Shown here: piece after piece, positions 61,710 through 64,000 of the stretch
How the letters are laid out: every line of letters begins with the position of its first letter
Numbering within the stretch: position 1 is the first letter of the stretch
NCBI GenBank assembly: GCA_965249185.1
Contig: CBDFLS010000002.1
Coordinates: forward strand, 2,046,001 to 2,110,000
DNA: 64,000 nt
Reading direction: 5' to 3'
Origin: CBDFLS01 sp965249185
GTDB lineage: Bacteria; Chloroflexota; Dehalococcoidia; Lucifugimonadales; Australimonadaceae
Translations under genes and position numbers: made by a program
Notes under the pieces: model-generated
What the model was told of the DNA's origin: nothing
The model's database searches: none
Seen by the model: only the letters and a program-made list of their open reading frames with translations

Positions 61710-62537
61710 ATGAAAGAGAGGGCTGTAGCGATGGAAAAGACGAGGAGCCTGGAGAACCTGCACGAGTTGCGGCTCATGGCGCTGCTGCTCGACGTGATAC
61801 GCGAGAAAGGGCGCATGGAAGCGGCGGACCGCCTGGGCGTCAACTACAAGACCCTGGCTAGAGCCGTGGAGACCGGCAGCCTTTCGCCGCGCATGAGCCA
61901 TGCGTTGGATCGTTTGCTCCTGTCCAGGGAGTCCAAAGCTATGGCCGCGCAGCAGGAACGCATCGCAGCTCTGGAGGGGCGGGTGGAGGGCCTGGAACAG
62001 AAGATCAAGAGCAGTCTCGGCAAGGTGCCAGCCTTCGTCGAGGGCCAGGTGAAGGCCCTGGGAGAGGAGCACACCAGGGCTCTGCGCCAGTTGGAGCGAC
62101 GGGTGGCTGAGGTCGGGGCCGGGCAGGGGTCGGGGAGCGGGGCTATTGCGGTTCGCAAGCCGGTTGGTAATACCACGTTTCGGCGGAAGTATCCCGAGCT
62201 GGTGACCCGTGAACCTGCGCCAGACGACGAGGAGGTCTTCGGTGCGGCGTGGCCGCTGATCGACGAGTGGCGAAGGCTCAGGGAAGGCCATCCCAACGAC
62301 GGCAGGAGCCTGTCGTGGCTGGTGACGGAGGAGCGCATCCTGAATCTGGAGCTGGCTATGGCCGAGGAGCACGGGCTGACCCTGCCGCCCGAGACCCAGC
62401 CGCTCGCGGGGGTGTGGAGGAACGGGCAGCGACGCTCGATAGAAGCGGCCCTGAGCGACACCCGGTGGGCGCGGACCAGGAGGGAGCGGCTCAGGTGGGT
62501 GCGGCGGTTCTTCACCCTGGGACTGTGGTGGAAGTAG
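61710..62537 (+). CDS. HTH/coiled-coil regulator
   Basis: A 275-residue protein. Residues 10-70 contain an HTH-like region (LMALLLDVIREKGRMEAADRLGVNYKTLARAVETGSLS). A coiled coil follows (QQERIAALEGRVEGLEQKIKS, ALRQLERRVAEV). The last 110 residues form a Trp/Arg-rich domain (AAWPLIDEWRRLREGHP...RTRRERLRWVRRFFTLGLWWK). The chosen ATG has GAGGG upstream. It diverges from the transfer operon and next to GGAAGT repeats, so it is a candidate controller of transfer genes. Family not recognised. Confidence 0.7.
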   Translation: MKERAVAMEKTRSLENLHELRLMALLLDVIREKGRMEAADRLGVNYKTLARAVETGSLSPRMSHALDRLLLSRESKAMAAQQERIAALEGRVEGLEQKIKSSLGKVPAFVEGQVKALGEEHTRALRQLERRVAEVGAGQGSGSGAIAVRKPVGNTTFRRKYPELVTREPAPDDEEVFGAAWPLIDEWRRLREGHPNDGRSLSWLVTEERILNLELAMAEEHGLTLPPETQPLAGVWRNGQRRSIEAALSDTRWARTRRERLRWVRRFFTLGLWWK

Positions 62538-63270
62538 GCGCTGCGTCATCTCCGCACGATGTTTGCTGCATGAGAGCAAGTGATGTGGGTGGTAAGGCCC
62601 AAAAGGTATTGCCAAAGGGGAGATGGGGCGTAATACTGAGATTGTTATCAGGTTTTTCCAGTGTTTCTTTGCCTTAGAAACCTGGGGGTCCTTTCCCTGA
62701 GCCCGGGATGTACCAGAGGGATCGAGCCAGGCTCTCCCAACGGTCGCCCAAGAGGGATGCTTCCACAAAGGCCGGAGTGCGTCCTGCGTTTCGACCTTTC
62801 GATACGACGGTTGGAGTGCCCCATGCCCTCTGACCGTCCCCCCATGCCTGCGGCATAGCTCTTCAGACAGCTAGGCCGCAGCTTCGACACGCGCCGGTCT
62901 GCCATTTGCATCGCAGGCTGGCCGCTTCGCGTCACCGCAGCCTCCCCAGAGTCGGTACGCCATATAGACCCTGGTCGAGCTGTGCCCTTTTACACCCGCG
63001 TCTGTTCCGTGACCACGTCGTAGGGCAGCCGCGCCGCGTCTTCGTAGCTCCCCAGAACTCGCGTTGCGGCGAAGAGACCCTGGCCGAGCTGCGTCTTTTC
63101 CACCCTGGCCCCTCTGCGTTCGATGCGCGGACCAGGCCGGGGACAAGTCATGCTGCGTTCACGTGAGGCATCCCACCGTGGGCGGAGTGTGTCCATCAAC
63201 AGTCAACCCAGTAGCGAAGACCCGCGCCACGGATGCCGGTGCGGGCAACAGACATAAGAAGGAGGTGCGC
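62538..63270. other. Non-coding region with a duplicated unit
   Basis: 733 bases without a gene I can support. Two diverged copies of an approximately 85-100-bp unit lie at about 62,929-63,006 and 63,027-63,123; both contain CCTCCCCAGA-like and AGACCCTGG(T/C)CGAGCTG(T/C) segments. Such a region could hold an origin of transfer or a regulatory RNA. The AAGGAGGTGCGC site for the next gene is at its right end. Confidence 0.4.
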
Positions 63271-63540
63271 ATGCACATCAAGGAACGGGTTCCACGGGTC
63301 CTGGCCGCCGTCGCCGGGACCGCAAGAGCCATGCGGCGGCACAAGCGGAGGACGCTGGCGGCAGGCGTGGCGTTGCTCCTGGTAATGCCCCTGTTGACCG
63401 GTTCAGGCGTTGACGCCTTCACCGTCAACGCTCTGGCCCTTGGATGCGGAGCGTTGATGCTCCGGCGGTTCATGGGCGCAAGGAACAGGAAACAGGCGAT
63501 ACAAGCACTACGGCAATCGAAAGTAGAAAGGAGGTCATGA
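63271..63540 (+). CDS. Small membrane protein
   Basis: An 89-residue protein from the ATG at 63,271 with a consensus AAGGAGGTG site. A basic N-terminus is followed by a long hydrophobic helix (TLAAGVALLLVMPLLTG) and a second weaker one (AFTVNALALGCGALML), then a basic tail. It is coupled to the next gene by an ATGA overlap. Function unknown. Confidence 0.7.
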   Translation: MHIKERVPRVLAAVAGTARAMRRHKRRTLAAGVALLLVMPLLTGSGVDAFTVNALALGCGALMLRRFMGARNRKQAIQALRQSKVERRS

Positions 63541-64000
63541 TGACAACGGCAGTGATGAACAACAGAACGATGGTAGTGGGTGAAAGGCCCAGGCGCAGTC
63601 TGGAGGAGCTGGTGGACCGGGTGATGGATGCCCTCTTTGCCAGCAACCATGAGCAGCCCCAGGAGACCGTGGCCCGGAGGGTCCACGACGCACGGCGGCT
63701 GCGGAAGGCGGGGAACCTCGACGGTGCGTTGACGCTCATAGCCGACCTGGACACCGCCACGGCGGATGTGCGCGAGGCGCGTTGGGCCTTCGCCGAGTGG
63801 CAGGACCTGGTGCGACGACGGTTCGGGCAAAGCGAGACCCTAGTGTACAGCCAGGGCGCTGGCAGAGCTGCGGCGCTCGCTCCCCACGGCGACGGGACCG
63901 TGAAAGTCCTGGCTGTGCTGGGGATGGGGTGGCAGCCGGGCAAGGTGGTCTCCGCGAGGAGCCTGCGGGGCCTGAAGCCCCTGAAAGGAGGTAGGTCATG
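63537..64000 (+). CDS. Hypothetical protein (probably ends at the window edge)
   Basis: Starts with an ATG pair in the stop of the preceding gene and reads 154 codons to the edge, where ...GGRS is followed by TG; an A would complete TGA exactly as in the preceding AGGTCATGA junction. Predicted mostly helical: SLEELVDRVMDALFASNHEQ, RRLRKAGNLDGALTLIADLDTATADVREARWAFAEWQDLVRRRFG. No family recognised. Another AGGAGGT site at the window end suggests the operon continues. Confidence 0.65.
   Translation, partial: MMTTAVMNNRTMVVGERPRRSLEELVDRVMDALFASNHEQPQETVARRVHDARRLRKAGNLDGALTLIADLDTATADVREARWAFAEWQDLVRRRFGQSETLVYSQGAGRAAALAPHGDGTVKVLAVLGMGWQPGKVVSARSLRGLKPLKGGRS

Larger units (their letters stand above)
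43589..64000. mobile_element. Integrative conjugative element (left end; continues past window)
   Basis: Starts at the tRNA-Ala 3' end with the serine recombinase. Contains an ImmR/ImmA-like control module, HTH cluster, DUF3800 protein and a type IV secretion operon with VirB4-, VirD4-, VirB6-, pilin- and PrgI-like genes. The right end and relaxase are not seen. The left boundary is inferred from the tRNA junction. Confidence 0.85.

Overview
The window is GC-rich bacterial chromosome and most resembles a Chloroflexota genome of the Dehalococcoidia/SAR202 type. That placement is an inference from gene content: a very short mraZ-rsmH-ftsA-ftsZ division cluster with no mur genes, several Rieske oxygenase genes including a tandem pair, a two-gene glycine decarboxylase (gcvPA/gcvPB), a B12-dependent ribonucleotide reductase, and fused homocysteine methyltransferase/MTHFR. 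No rRNA is present to settle it.

Bases 1-43,588 are chromosomal backbone. From the left: the 5' end of recJ; fabF; a GH15 glycosidase; a B12-binding radical SAM protein; a metallo-beta-lactamase-fold protein with an eroded metal site; ilvB without ilvN; and the glycine cleavage operon gcvT-gcvH-gcvPA-gcvPB. A 1.8-kb islet (13,329-15,167) follows, bounded by tRNA-Arg(TCG) and a 43-bp copy of its 3' end. Then come a PPOX-fold protein, a lipoprotein serine protease, two tandem Rieske oxygenase genes (one intact, one broken by a stop codon and a 13-base homopolymer), an MTHFR-like gene and a thioredoxin-fold gene whose redox motif reads W-TGA-P-Y-C, very probably a selenoprotein. After tRNA-His come pepA, a padR/HAAS/degV cluster, yggU, yggT-proC, nrdJ and nrdR, the division cluster, an aminotransferase, tenA, a sigma-like protein lacking region 4, Hcy-methyltransferase/MTHFR and a large Rieske-domain protein.

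At tRNA-Ala(TGC) (43,513-43,588) an integrative conjugative element begins and runs past the right edge. It carries a large serine recombinase whose reading frame runs antisense through the tRNA, and an ImmR/ImmA-type repressor/protease pair facing a string of small HTH genes across a shared operator and overlapping divergent promoters. It also carries a truncated PAPS-reductase-like gene, a DUF3800 protein, and a long leftward transfer operon. That operon encodes a secreted protein, a VirB6-like channel protein, two pilin-like proteins, a PrgI fusion with silk-like repeats, a VirB4-like ATPase, a VirD4/TraD-like ATPase and a replication-relaxation protein. A second regulator gene and a duplicated non-coding tract lie beyond the operon promoter, followed by the start of a rightward operon. 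No relaxase is visible; it may lie outside the window.

The observations most worth following are the UxxC redox protein with a possible SECIS hairpin, the PrgI-repeat fusion in the transfer operon, the recombinase gene whose 3' end is set by the attachment site, and the compact divergent switch with a tandem family of small HTH proteins.
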